From Neolentinus lepideus HHB14362 ss-1 (lineage: Eukaryota > Basidiomycota > Agaricomycetes > Gloeophyllales > Gloeophyllaceae): a stretch of 64,000 nucleotides of DNA. Positions 1 through 11,172 of this stretch are shown here, one piece after another. The notes beneath the pieces were generated by a model. The model was not told the origin of the DNA. It was given only the letters and a program-made list of their open reading frames with translations, and searched no databases. A program made the position numbers and the translations under genes. The stretch is from NCBI GenBank assembly GCA_001632425.1, contig KV425560.1, positions 294,418-358,417 on the forward strand, given 5' to 3'. Numbering within the stretch: position 1 is the first letter of the stretch; each line of letters starts with the position of its first letter.

Positions 1-734
1 AGACTCCTGTTGTACAATCTGACACTCCTAATGCAGCACCACTGCAGCTTCCCGCTGATGTTGATGAGTTCTCGGAAGCTGAAGAAGAGCCTGAGGACGA
101 TGATCCGATCTATGGAACTCTCGAGTCTCGCTCTGCAAGAGAGTACATTCGTCTACTCCAGAGGGCCAGCCTAGACGATATCCATTCGCATATGGGTCAT
201 GAACCACTTGCACGTCTCAGGGCGCCAATTCAAGAAGAGCTCGAGATCGACGCTGACCTCAGGCTGTCTATCGACATGTACTTAGCAGTGACTACGGCAG
301 CCGAACAGGTCTACGAGCAGATCCGTGTTGCTAACCAGCGCCGAGACCCGAATATCAAGATGCTCTCATACAAAGCTGTGAAGAAAGCTGTAGCAGAGCT
401 CACCGGAATCTTCCCTATCAAGAAGGACTGTTGCATCAAGAACTGTATCGCATATACTGGTGAATTCGAGGACTATGAGACTTGTCCTCTCTGCGACGAG
501 GCCCGTTATCAACCACAGCCACCCAACTGCAAGAAAAAGAAAATCCCTCGGCAAACGTTCACTACGGTACCACTCGGGCCCCAGCTCCAAGCGCTCTGGC
601 GTACTCACGCGGATCTCATTGATACTGATTCAAGGGCAGTCTTACTGGGAATGATCGCCTGGACGCGTCCTTCACGTGACACAACTTTGTCTGAACCGAA
701 TCGAGCCAAACCTCCAGCGCAAATCTACCAGTAG
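1..734 (+). mobile_element. Plavaka-type CACTA transposase, N-terminal fragment
   Basis: An open frame enters at the left edge (codons from base 3) and stops with TAG at 732-734. It encodes an acidic stretch, then a Cys-rich part with CCIKNCIAYTG followed by CPLCDEARY, then GPQLQALWRTH. From family knowledge, this order (paired-Cys element, then a conserved QLQALWR segment) is typical of the N-terminal third of Plavaka/CACTA transposases of mushrooms. The tail after ALWRTH (about residues 205-243) no longer looks like the family, and the DDE catalytic region is absent, so the copy is truncated on the right. The left part lies outside the window. Terminal inverted repeats and target-site duplications were not seen. 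It was probably immobile on its own. The family assignment is from motif recall, not a search. Confidence 0.75.
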
Positions 735-867
735 CGTAGACGATACCTGGACCAGAGGGATGCATCTCACTCGTATCTAATGAACGTAAATTACAGAGAG
801 CTCATGGTACACAGCCAGAGGATGTAGCAATATATCCTCAAAGCACAGCTTAATAACCCCGAGTCAC

Positions 868-1610
868 TCACATGTAGAATTCAGGCTTTCGAGAGTTAAT
901 ACCATACTCTGTCAGAGCGGCACTGAGATCCTCCATGGTCAAAGTAGTCCTTGTCTTGTCCTAGATACAAGGAATGAGTGACTCAAAGTCATGAGGAGAC
1001 TTGAATGAGACACACCCGAGCAGCGGCACCTGGCGGTTGATTTGCTCTGGCACGTCCGCCAGCCGCACTTGTTCGTATCCGTGCATGTTGGTATGCATCT
1101 GCGGCGATGTCGGAGACGAACTTCTGTGCTGCTAATGACAACAGTCGTTTCCTGGAAACAGTAGCGATCGGGGGCGGAGCGTCAAACGTGATTACGCCCA
1201 TAGGATGGTGTATCTTACAGTCGAACATCCTCACACTCAAACCCCACCCGCTGCAGGTAGTAATCTGTTACTTCATTGGGGATCTAGAGCGAGTAGCATC
1301 GTCAATGTTACAAACGATGGAGTGCGCAGCATAGTGCCAGACACCACGAGCTACGCGTAGCACACACCAGAGGTTCATAATCATCCAACATCAGCAGGAA
1401 CTCGGCCAGGGTGCGATCCTTTCTGGCCTCCTCCGCGGCCTGGCGCGACTGTGGCTGAGATCCCGATGCTTGGGAAGTCGAGGTAATGGGGTACTGGCTG
1501 TTCTCCGGATTGGACGGCGGCTGGTTCATCGATTGCGTGTTCGCAGGAGAAGCATACGAGTAAGAAGTACTCGGTTGGGAAGAGGAGGGATCCTGGTACG
1601 ACGTCGACAT
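868..1610 (-). CDS. TAF10: Transcription initiation factor TFIID subunit 10
   Basis: TAF10 is a histone-fold subunit shared by TFIID and SAGA in the nucleus. Four exons are read by eye: 1610-1368, 1283-1219, 1151-1016 and 960-868. They join in frame to 178 residues. The first about 60 residues are Ser/Pro/Gln-rich and disordered. The histone-fold core follows, with DRTLAEFLLMLDDYEPL, then IPNEVTDYYLQRVGFECED, then KRLLSLAAQKFVSDIAADA. The tail exon encodes TLTMEDLSAAL and ends in SRKPEFYM. These blocks match the family in order and spacing, and length is normal. All introns have GT..AG ends. The start codon lies only 9 bases from a candidate ATG on the opposite strand. Confidence 0.93.
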
Positions 1611-1619
1611 GTTTGCCTT

Positions 1620-2369
1620 ATGAGTGTCCAGCTGGCTGTTACAGCGGCAGCGCGATTCCGGTATGTGGCTGGTTATTTGTCCCTGTTAGGTGGGTTTTGC
1701 CATATAAAAATTTCGGCGTTTTATCCTCCCTTGTTTCGTATCTTGCACGTCAATCTGACTGTGTCTCTGCTGCGCAGCCTGGATTTGCTTGAGGTGAGCC
1801 TTCCGTCTATGCCGAATAATCCACCCTTTGGTGTTTCTATGATGTTTGAGGCATTTGGCCCACGATTTAATGCGGAAAACTATCTCAGCTACCTTCGGGC
1901 GGGCTGCTTTGGCGGTCTTTGCTCGCTTTGTCTGATCTATTCTCCATCCGCCTACCGTTAAGTATCTTGATGCTGACAGCTTTCTTTAGGGTGTTGCGTT
2001 GCCTCCGACTTTGCAGGCTTTCGCGTTCGCCGCGGGTCAGAGAATTGCTGCCGCTGATTCAGTTGGGTATCTTATTTTCTGTATCCGTACAGTGTACATC
2101 TTGCTATGTGAGGTCGTCTGCTGTGAATACAATGTCCTGCTTCTTGAAACCCCAAGGTTGGATCGAAACATCCGACCCCTCCGCAGCCTTCTCTTCTCTC
2201 ACGTCAATATGCAGCGTATCTGAATGGCATCCGTCTTCTGAAGCAGGTTATAGTGCTGTCATGGCATCAGCTGCGCAGATGGCCGGAGCGCATTGAAGTA
2301 TGGAATTTCATGGGGTTACCGCTCTTTGGTGCGATTGACACTCCCGCTCAGGCTTGCGCTCTGGAATGA
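1620..2369 (+). CDS. Unassigned small protein, four-exon model
   Basis: Not recognised. A gene model with consistent phase can be drawn: exons 1620-1660, 1778-1793, 1889-2107 and 2157-2369, all with GT..AG introns, giving 162 residues. The best coding-like part is the last exon, which contains LSRQYAAYLNGIRLLKQ and ends in AQACALE before TGA. The third exon is Leu/Arg-rich with a possible hydrophobic segment. Its start would sit 9 bases from the TAF10 start on the other strand, which is unusually tight, so the true start may be further down. Alternative frames in 1990-2150 are also open for short distances. Treat this as a candidate only. Confidence 0.3.
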
Positions 2370-2653
2370 TTTCTCTCGAAGATCGGCCGACGGCAGGAAG
2401 ACCCTGCATCGAGGAGCGCCCTCCAAATGCCACACTCCCGAGTCAGTCGGGATTCAGGCAGACGCGTACGCCTTCCGACTCCTTCGAGGGCAGGTTCATT
2501 GCCTATTGTTATTTTACACGTGCTGGTCGCCCTGACATGCACCTTATATTGCACGCAGGGGCAGCGAGTCACTCCTTCCTCCCGCCTTACTTTAAAGTCC
2601 GTGCTCTCTGTCCGCTCTTCTAATTTACCAGTAGCCACCTATTGCAATTTCTA

Positions 2654-5600
2654 ATGAACGCCGCCGAGCCAAGCCATGAACGCCGAGGTCTTTCTTGCGC
2701 GGAATGTCGGAGGTGCGTCCTTCCAGAAGCACTGCCTGCAATGCAATGAACACGTTCCTATAGGTCAAAGTTAAAATGTGATAGGTTCGTGAATTCGCCT
2801 TTACGTCTGATGCTATCTCGTTCATCATGTGTGGCGCACCAGAGTCTTTCCTTGCCAGTCATGCATTCGTCGAGGATGCGCCAAGATCTGCCCCGACGGA
2901 GCTATGCCAGCTACGAAGGGCAACAAGTAAGATTTCAATATCGCCGCTGATCAATGCTTATGATACATTCAGAGTACTGGCGGCACATGCCCGGAAACTC
3001 ACCGAGCAGAACAAACAACAGGTTGCTCGCATAAGAGAGTTGGAGAAGGCTCTAGCCGATGCGCAAGCAGGGAACGGCGGTGGCCCTCATCCCCTGCTGC
3101 AAAGCGCGTCGACTTCGAGTAGTTCCGCGGGCATACCTGAAAGTACCTTGGCTGAAGACGCTACTGACTGTGAAGTTTCGAAGGCCATCGGTTCGTTGGC
3201 TATAGGTAACGATGGTCAAGTCAAGTACCATGGAGAGTCAGCTGGTTCAGAGGTATGAGGCTGACTTGAGGCAGGCAGGATTGGCGAGCACTGATTCAAA
3301 CCGTCCACAGTATCTTCAGACTCTTTTGCCGGTTGGTCCGTGTCTATTCTACCCGTTCTCGAACTCACGGCAGCTTTACAGACGGAGAACAATGAGATGG
3401 CAAGAAAGAACAAGGATCCAAAATATTTGGGTCTTCCGTTTGAGCTATCGGAGCTCGCAAACTCTTTCCCTTTTGGTCTACGGGATTGCACATATACCAA
3501 ACAGCATTTCATCCCGTTCCTCCCAAAGCGGGAACAGACACTCAGATTGGCTGATCTGTACTACGGTCATGCAGCCTGGATGTAAGCGTCATTTTCCAAT
3601 CTGCTCGCTCAGGCTTGAGCTAACCGCAACAAGGTATGACCCGATCATGCGCGACGAGTTCATGGGCGACATCATGCCTGCCATTCAATTCGACAGCTCC
3701 GGAACAGCCATAAGCCTCGACTCTCTGCACCCGCATCGGCTCTCGGTCTTCTTCATGGTCCTAGCGACAGGCACTCTCTTCGACGACACCATCGACTCGG
3801 CTATTATTGTTGCCGAGCAATACCACGCTTTGGCTTGCGCCGCTCTGTCACTGAAGTCCATCCTTGATGAGGCTAGCACGACGGCTGTGCAAGCCTTGTT
3901 CATGCTCTTTCACTTCGTCTTCCTTTCTGATAGGGCGGGTAATGAGCGGCGATGGCTGCTTGTCGGCATTTGTACCAGGGTCGCACAAATCGTACGCTGA
4001 TTGTTCCACAACACGCACATTCTACTGACAGCCGCTTCACCCCGCAGATTGGTCTACGTAAGCATGCATACCTTATTACCTCTCAGTACTATTTAATTAA
4101 AGTGATGTCCCCCGGAAGAACGCGACAGTGCTGGGTGGAACCTTGAGCCTGCGGAAGTGCAGCGCCGCCGTATATTATTCTGGGAGTTATTTACGTGGGA
4201 TGCGTGGACGGTAGGTTCATACACTCGAAGCTAGCAGGTATTGAACTGATCCACTCGTTGCAGAGTGTCGTCAATGGACGACCACCCGCTATGAATATCC
4301 ACAACATTGATGCGCGCTTCCCGGAAGATCTTGATCCTACCACGAAAGTTTCTGGGGAGGTGGATCTTGGATGTAAGTGGCATGTTCGAGCGTTGGTGTG
4401 CTAAGAATAACATGTTCTTCCGTTTGCACCGTGTGCTCAGTCCATGCATGGAAGTTCCGTTACTCGGCTGTTTGTCTGTCGGTGTCCGTGGACCATGTCT
4501 TCAATATCAGGCAATCTTCCTATGCTGCATTGCTCGAGCTTGATCGCAAAATTCGTACATTTCCTGTTCCGACGCAATTACAGGCGCCGGTGGAAGGATC
4601 GGAGGCAGGTCGCTCGTGGTCTCCGGATCCTGTCAGGGCCATGCAGCAGTACTGCATCCTCTCCGAGCGGGAATCCAGTGCGTATTAGACGTTATGACGG
4701 TTACGGCAAGGACTAACTGTGGGTGTAGACCTCATGTACATCCACCGAAGCTATTTTGCACAAGCCATCAGAAGCGGCTCGGTCAATCCCTTGACTCATA
4801 AATACGCAGAGTCCGTCGCTGCTGCTTACCGTAGTGCACTTCGATTGATATCAAGTTTGAGGGGTTTGTATCCGGTCCACCCCACTAGAGCAAGACGAGT
4901 CTGGTTCTTCTGGTCTAATTGCTTCTCTGCTTGCGTAAGTAGTATCAAGTAAAGACGATGACCTATATCTGATAATGTTTGAAGATAATTCTTGGTGCTC
5001 TGATAGTCGAGGCTCCCGGATGCGACTTAGCTTCCAATGCTCTGCAAGAATTCGACCAAGCGTACATATTTTACGAGGAAGGGTCTCGGCTATGCAGGCC
5101 GGCAGCGACTATGGTCCGCATTCCATTCCCCTATGGTTATCATAACATATGCTAACGTGCAAGCAGACGACGCTCGAGAAGCTCAGACAGCGGGCGCATG
5201 CCGCCTTCCACGCGGCGCGCTCTGGTGATCCTTCGGCAGGGCCAGTCTCCAGCTCCCGACGATCTCCCTACAACACACCCAACGGCCTTGACGAGCTCGA
5301 GGTCCTCGAGGGCCGCAAGTCCGTCATCGCGCGAAGTCGATCACCCTCCCAGTCTCCTCTGGCGCACGCGGCCGTCCCGAGCTTCCTGGAGTCGCAAGTC
5401 CGCGGCGAAGTCGGGCAACATGTCAATGTTCCGTCGACTCCTTACGTTCTTCCTGACGTCGGCATAGAACGGCCATATGTGAACCAATTTGGGGACACAC
5501 ATCCGTCCATGATCGGGTTTTATCAGGGGTACGAAAGTGCGGGGTACGACGTGTCGAATGAACGCTACGTCCCGCAGCACGAATATCAGCAGATGGCTGG

Positions 5601-5820
5601 ACCGTCGATGGATAGGAGGACTTCGTTGGGAGGACCTGGCTATGCGCAGACGGACCTGCTTGCGCCGTCCGGACATCCCAGTGGACATCCTTCTTACCCG
5701 GCACCTGCAGCTATTGTTCATCCACAAGCGCAATACCAATATATGCATCAAGTCAGCGCGATGCCACCCAGAAACCAAGACGAAGTGTGGCGCAATTTTG
5801 TCACGCATCTTGATATATAG
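2654..5820 (+). CDS. Zn2Cys6 transcription factor with fungal_trans domain
   Basis: This is a nuclear DNA-binding regulator. The zinc cluster is split over three exons: exon 1 (2654-2712) carries LSCAECRR, exon 2 (2764-2784) SKLKCD, and exon 3 (from 2843) VFPCQSCIRRGCAKICPDG. Together they give the six-Cys pattern CX2CX6CX5CX2CX8C. A coiled-coil linker (LTEQNKQQVARIRELEKAL) and a low-complexity Ser region follow. The fungal_trans middle domain begins near LPFELSELANSFPFG and includes RRRILFWELFTWDAW and a VNGRPPAMNI segment, spread over several short exons between 3.3 and 5.2 kb. The C-terminus (5.2-5.8 kb) is disordered and rich in Ser, Pro, Tyr and Gln. This architecture is common in mushrooms; the target genes cannot be told from sequence. 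Exon 3 has an extra Cys between the last two ligands. Confidence 0.88.
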
Positions 5821-6011
5821 TTTATTTCCATCACCGATGCCCTTGCTTATGACATTTAGGACTTGAATGATAGCTTAGAATTTTGACCTTAACTCACAAT
5901 TATACAGAGGATACCGTACAATGCCTTGGCTTGGCTTTTAGGATGTATATAATGAATGTATTTCGTCCCCGACAGAGCATGGCCTGTCATAGATTATGCT
6001 GTATATTACTC

Positions 6012-7643
6012 TCAGCTATCTGTATCCATCTTGAACAGCCCTTCCTCATCGATTTGCAGTCCATCCTGTATGCTCGCATTCGCCAGATCGTCGAGCAACG
6101 CATCCACATTTGGTGTAACAATGAACCGCTTGTTGACTTCGCCCAGAACGCAGAGACGCTTGGTCTCAATGTCGAGGTACGCTGCGTGTTGAAGGAAGGA
6201 AGGTTGCGTGGCAGCGGTAACATCGAGTAGTATGCCGTTACCCATGCGCATTTTGACGGCGCCGCTGGCGTAGATTTCGAGCTGGCCAATTTGCCCGTCT
6301 AGCTTGACGTTTTCTTCTTGCCCTTGGGCTGGAGTTGGAGCCGGTGCTAGAGTTGATCCTGTTGGTATTGGGGTACCGGCTGCTGCAGGGGGTTTTGTAT
6401 CTTGAGCGAAGGAGACTCGTTTGCCTTTGGCATCTGAAACGTCGGCTGCGGCGTTGGGGTCGGCCATGTCAACGTCCATGGGATCGGCGTCTGGTGGTGA
6501 CCGCTTGGGAAGGAATGTGGGGAACGGCTCCGGGAATTGGAAGAAGTATAGGCGTTCTCGACGGACGTCGCCTCCCTGTTGGCAATAGTTATAGAGTGGA
6601 CGACGGAAATAGGTGAGAATGCGCACTTCCAACGGCTCAGACTCGAGAGCGAAGTCTTCAATGATGTCTTCGAGTTCCTCTTCTTCCTCGCTCTCACTGA
6701 GATCGACTGCATTGGCGAGATCGACCTCAGCAGTTGCGGCTTCGGGTTCTTCCTCGACACCCATAGCTTCTGTTTGGGCCACACCTTCAAGTAGGATTCA
6801 GATTAAAATGTACGCTGAAATAGCACCACTTATTATATCTTTGCCTTTCTTGTCTGCACTCTGCGTGGTTTCTTTCTTCACCTTGGCCTGCTTCTTCCTT
6901 TTCTTTACATCGTCCTTGTCGTTCCTCAGACTCTCCGGCGCCATCCAATCCATCTGCCTGACATTATCCATATCGATGATCTCCACCCCCTCGTCCGGCT
7001 CCGAGTAGACTTCTTCATCGTCCTCGACCTTCACTCGTTGCGCATCCTCGCCCTTCTCCCCTTTTAAAGTCGGCGGAGCAGACCTGGTGAGCCCCGCGCC
7101 CAGAGATGATGCACTTGAGCCCAGCGGTACGATAGGTGTGAAGTTGGAGCGCGGAGCGCCCCTGCGAGCGGAGGAACCGGCCATGGTGGGACCCATGGCA
7201 AAGGGACCGCTAGCGGTCATTTCGACGGAAGGTGGTACACCCCCTCGAGCGCCTCCCCTACCACCTCCACGCCCTTCCCCTCGACCTCTACCACGGCCGC
7301 GACCTCGCTCGGTAGGAGTAGGCTTCGGGACATTTTCTTCCTATATGTCAATTGACGGCGATGAGCAGAGCTGAGCAAGAGTGACCGACAACCGTACCCA
7401 CTTGCTTCACCTCCCCTCTATTAGACACAAGGAATCAGTAAGAGAAAGAAGCTGTGTGATGTGATACACGCACTCTTTCTTCCTTCTAGCTGGTAACGTA
7501 GGAACAAACTTGAGTTTTTGGGTTCCGAGCCGAGTCACGTCTGTCTGCTTCTTCGCAAGACTGCCAATGGCCTTGGGCGCGGACGAACTAGGGGGCCCGC
7601 TCGACGAGCCAGGCTGTGATCCGGATGCATTATTGTCGGCCAT
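6012..7643 (-). CDS. RPC53: DNA-directed RNA polymerase III subunit RPC4
   Basis: RPC4/Rpc53 is a Pol III subunit that, with RPC37, acts in termination and reinitiation. The N-terminus (MADNNASGSQ start, ATG at 7643-7641) contains the signature LGTQKLKFVPTLPARRKKE. A 20-base exon at 7417-7398 follows, then an Arg/Gly-rich stretch and an acidic linker. The C-terminal part has the family core YFFQFPEPFPTFLP, ATQPSFLQHAAYLD and KRLCVLGEVNKRF. Introns at about 7.45, 7.38 and 6.8 kb restore one frame. Length (about 440 residues) is usual. The gene is convergent with the zinc-cluster gene (192 bases apart) and divergent from XPT1, with 235 bases between start codons. Confidence 0.92.
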
Positions 7644-7878
7644 GTTCGCCGCCCAGCGCAGTGCAATTACAAGTGTCGTCGTCGTCGGACGTGCGCGTGA
7701 TGTGCAGTGCCGCGCGAGTTGTTAGAAGGTGCATTGCTCCGGTATCCTGACAAGTAGCCGTGGATAGATCTTATCCTGGATTAGTACCATGATCGCCGCA
7801 TAAAACTTTGGTGCAGCAGCCACATTAATTGCACTTGACTACGCTCCCCCGACTGCCTTGTTTACTTTGTCTGCAGCC

Positions 7879-8988
7879 ATGGGCGAACCAGAGCATATCG
7901 CCATGACCTACAACGACATTCACAAGCTCATCAAGGCTTCAGCTGAGAAAATAGCTGAGTTCAAGCCGGATCTTTTCATTGCCATCGGTGTGTATCCAGC
8001 GTGCTATTTGGCCCATTTTCTTATTATTATATGTAGGTGGAGGGTGAGTTCCCTCGCGTATTCTCTGTGCGCATTCTACATGTCCCGCGCAGAGGTTTTT
8101 TTCCTGCGCGTGTCCTGGTGCGTGCATCCCTCTGCGGTAGACCATGTTTTGATCTGTCTCTAGCGCACTTTTCTGAAAGATCCTTCGACAAAACGGAACA
8201 TTCCCATTTATGCCATCGGTCTATCTCTGTACGAGTCACTTCCGGGCACGACTGCAGAGCAGATCGGAGCGGAGGTTGTGCGGACGCAGTGGCTGTGAGG
8301 ATTCCGATTCATCACCGGTTAGGGGAAACAGCTAACATGAGCAGAGGCCCTGAGACGCAGCGGATCCTTCTTGGGCGAAGAGCTCTGATAGTGGTTAGTA
8401 CTTTTCTATCTGATACAGACAGGCTCGGGTTTCTAGACTCTGTACGGTCCCCAGGACGAAGTAGATGACTCTCGCAAAACGCTCCGGTCAGTTCATCCCG
8501 GTGTACTTCATAGCCATGGCGCTGACTCGGAGACCATACATTAGCTATGCTGTTTCGGAATTGCAAAAAGATGTTGAGCGGGAGCTACAGGGGCTCCCGC
8601 AATCCGAGCGCGAGGCATTGGCTGCTAAAACCGAGTTTGCGGTTTTCGTTGTGCACAACAAGCTCAAGCCAAAATTAGCTGCGCTACCACCGAATGTGCA
8701 GTGAGGCTATTTTGCCAAAAATACACTGTAGCCCTACTAAAGCCGACATCTTTTCCCAAGGTATTTCGTGGGGACCAACGTAGAGGATGTCTGGTGAGAA
8801 AGTGCATGTTGGTTGGACTGCGTGCTATCTAACCCTATTGGCTGCTACAGGCTCGATTACCCGTGGGAAGCAGTGTGAGTGTGCTCTTGAGCCTCCCGGA
8901 GCAAAGCTGACGAGAATTTTTCTTTGCCTTTGTCAGAGACATCGACGAGCATGATCGCCAGGCGAAGGCTGGTAAGAAGATAACGTGA
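7879..8988 (+). CDS. XPT1: Xanthine phosphoribosyltransferase
   Basis: This enzyme transfers phosphoribose from PRPP to xanthine in purine salvage in the cytosol. The N-terminus contains MTYNDIHKLIKASAEKI. The loop GGGGFFPARVLRTFLK is assembled across a 7-base micro-exon at 8037-8043. Then come NIPIYAIGLSLYE, the PRPP-binding motif IVDEVDDSRKTL, and the end region WLDYPWEAVDIDEHD. The order and residues match yeast Xpt1 closely. The ATG at 7879 was chosen because the protein begins there in the family; TGA is at 8986-8988. Small exons near 8.7-8.95 kb are needed to keep the frame through DVWLDYPWEAVDID. It is a divergent neighbour of RPC53. Confidence 0.92.
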
Positions 8989-9430
8989 GATGTGGGTGGT
9001 CTGTAGGAATGTACGCATAGCTGGATGTATTGACTTTCTGGTATCTCATCTCGCGCGGTGATCGTCGTGTCCATTCTTAACGGTCATCGTGCACCGCACG
9101 CATCTAGAACAAAGTCCGAATCGTCAACTTCTTCGGGGGGTGCACCTGTCGGAAGAGGTTCATTTGTAAATCATTGTAATCGAGCTGCTTCTGAAAGTCA
9201 CTACCGGACGTACGTCTCGCGGGACACCACCTGCGATTGCTATCCGCCTATAGCGCCTCTCCTGCCCGACGCCGTCGGCGTTTCGGTCGTAGTGCATAAT
9301 AGGCTTGCAGCACCGCAGCGGCTCAGGCTCTGAGTTATCGACGGCCAATCCCTGTAGGTTCTGAGTGGGAAGCGCTATTCAGCTGGGCTGCTACTCCCTT
9401 GTTCTTCGCGCACCTGGGGTCTACTAAGCC
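8989..9430. other. Intergenic, XPT1 to carrier gene
   Basis: No supportable gene. The stretch holds the 3' flank of XPT1 and the promoter side of the carrier gene. Short open frames on both strands show no recognisable domain. Confidence 0.6.
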
Positions 9431-10731
9431 ATGTCGCTCGATATCGCTGACGAAGTTGAATATGAAGCATTGCCCTCGAACGCGGGCCTCGGGGTATGTA
9501 GTGACACCGTAAGGACGAAACTATGAAACTAATGCGCATAGTGTAGGTGAATATGCTTGCTGGAGCTCTGGTGAGTGCGGCCTAGCTATCAGATTCGGTC
9601 AGACGGGAATTATGCAGCCCCGTCCGTACGATCCCAGGGTGGTTTTAACATGAATACAGGCAGGCATCAGTGAACATGCAGTGATGTTCCCGGTGGATAT
9701 GATCAAAGTAAGCCAGAACCACGTCTCAAGTTTGTATCCTGCTCATGGGGCATTCAGACACGAATGCAAGTTTTCGCGACGTCACCAAGCGCTGTGTATA
9801 CAGGCATAGGGAATGCGTTTACGCGAATATCGTCTACTGAGGGGGCACGGGCATTATGGAGAGGAGTATCGTCTGTGATTCTTGGAGCGGGTCCGGCGCA
9901 TGCAGTTCATTTTGGGACGTACGAGGCGATGAAGGAGCTGACGGGGGGGAACCGGGCAGGGAATCAGTGGGTATCTACATGTGAGTGTACTTTCAGACAG
10001 GTTATGAACGTTCAGCACCTCCTACACATCTTTTCCCCTTAAATCGACTGGATGATGATATTTACGTCCTCTTTAGCATTAGCAGGTGCTTCAGCGACCA
10101 TTGCCAGTGATGCACTAATGAACCCCTTCGATGGTAAGGCAATGTTATCCCACCTTGGAAGATTCACTGCACGTCAACGCCTCGTCGTTTTACAGTGATC
10201 AAGCAACGTATGCAAGTACATAAATCAGAATTTCGATCCGTTTTTACCTGTGCCAGCACGGTATACCGCACCGAGGGCCTCAGTGCCTTCTACGTCTCTT
10301 ACCCCACGACACTTATGATGTCCGTCCCCTTCACGGCTGTGCAATTCACCGTCTACGAACAACTAAAAAGGCTCATGAATCCCGCCGGAGAGTATTCTCC
10401 TTTAACGCACGTGGTCTCAGGAGGGCTGGCAGGAGGGGTCGCGGCGGGTGTGACAACGCCATTGGATGTTGCGAAGACGCTCCTGCAGACTAAGGGATCA
10501 TCGACAGATCCGGAGATCAGACGGTGTAGAGGGATTGTGGATGCGTGTCGGATTATCCTACGGAGAGATGGAGTGAAGGGATTCTCCCGGGGTCTGTCAC
10601 CACGAGTGCTCACGCACATGCCGAGCAATGCGTTATGCTGGCTATCATATGAATTCTTCAGTCAGTCCATCATGTCCATCCTCTGCATGAACTGAACTGA
10701 CCATCGTACAGAGGCTCTGATTCGAGAATAG
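9431..10731 (+). CDS. MRS3/MRS4: Mitochondrial carrier, mitoferrin type
   Basis: Mitochondrial inner-membrane carrier of the SLC25 family, most like Mrs3/Mrs4, which import iron for heme and Fe-S synthesis. Three repeat signatures are visible: PVDMIKTRMQ, PFDVIKQRMQ and PLDVAKTLLQ. The first repeat reads NMLAGALAGISEHAVMFP, characteristic of mitoferrins. Further markers are GAGPAHAVHFGTYE and ASDALMNPFD. The last exon (10712-10731) gives the tail KALIRE and the stop TAG at 10729-10731. Start ATG at 9431. Length is about 300 residues, usual for the family. Several introns interrupt the first half, including a 24-base exon around 9.55 kb. Substrate assignment is by similarity to the mitoferrin signature, not proof. 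Confidence 0.88.
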
Positions 10732-11172
10732 TCGTCGTTGCTTCAGGCTCGCTAAGCTATTTCGGCGCATTTGCGCACCCATCACCTGTCGTAGGGAACA
10801 TCTAGTCAAATACTATAATGGGCACATAATATAGAGTCACGACTCACGAGGTGGACAATAAAATGTACCTACTGGTAGTTTGCCACTCAGATTGTGACTT
10901 ACCAAAAGTCGCCCATATTTTCGCTCTCGTTGGCTGTTCAGTAAGTACTGTCGTGAAAGAATTCCCTGCTCTGGTTGCGCAGCTGCTCATTGAGATCATC
11001 ATGATAGACTTTGAGGCAAGCAGACGCAGGCTTTGCGGTTGTCAAGATATCAATATTTGAGTATGGCACGATAGCAAAGCTATCATCGTGGGAGCGATAC
11101 CCACGTGATTGGACGCGCCTCGCGCATCGTCACAGTCACGTTCACCGCAATTCTTGTTGAACGGCGACCACA
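10732..11172. other. Intergenic, carrier to BRN1
   Basis: No gene seen. Short frames are without family signals. Probable 3' flank of the carrier and promoter of BRN1. Confidence 0.6.
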
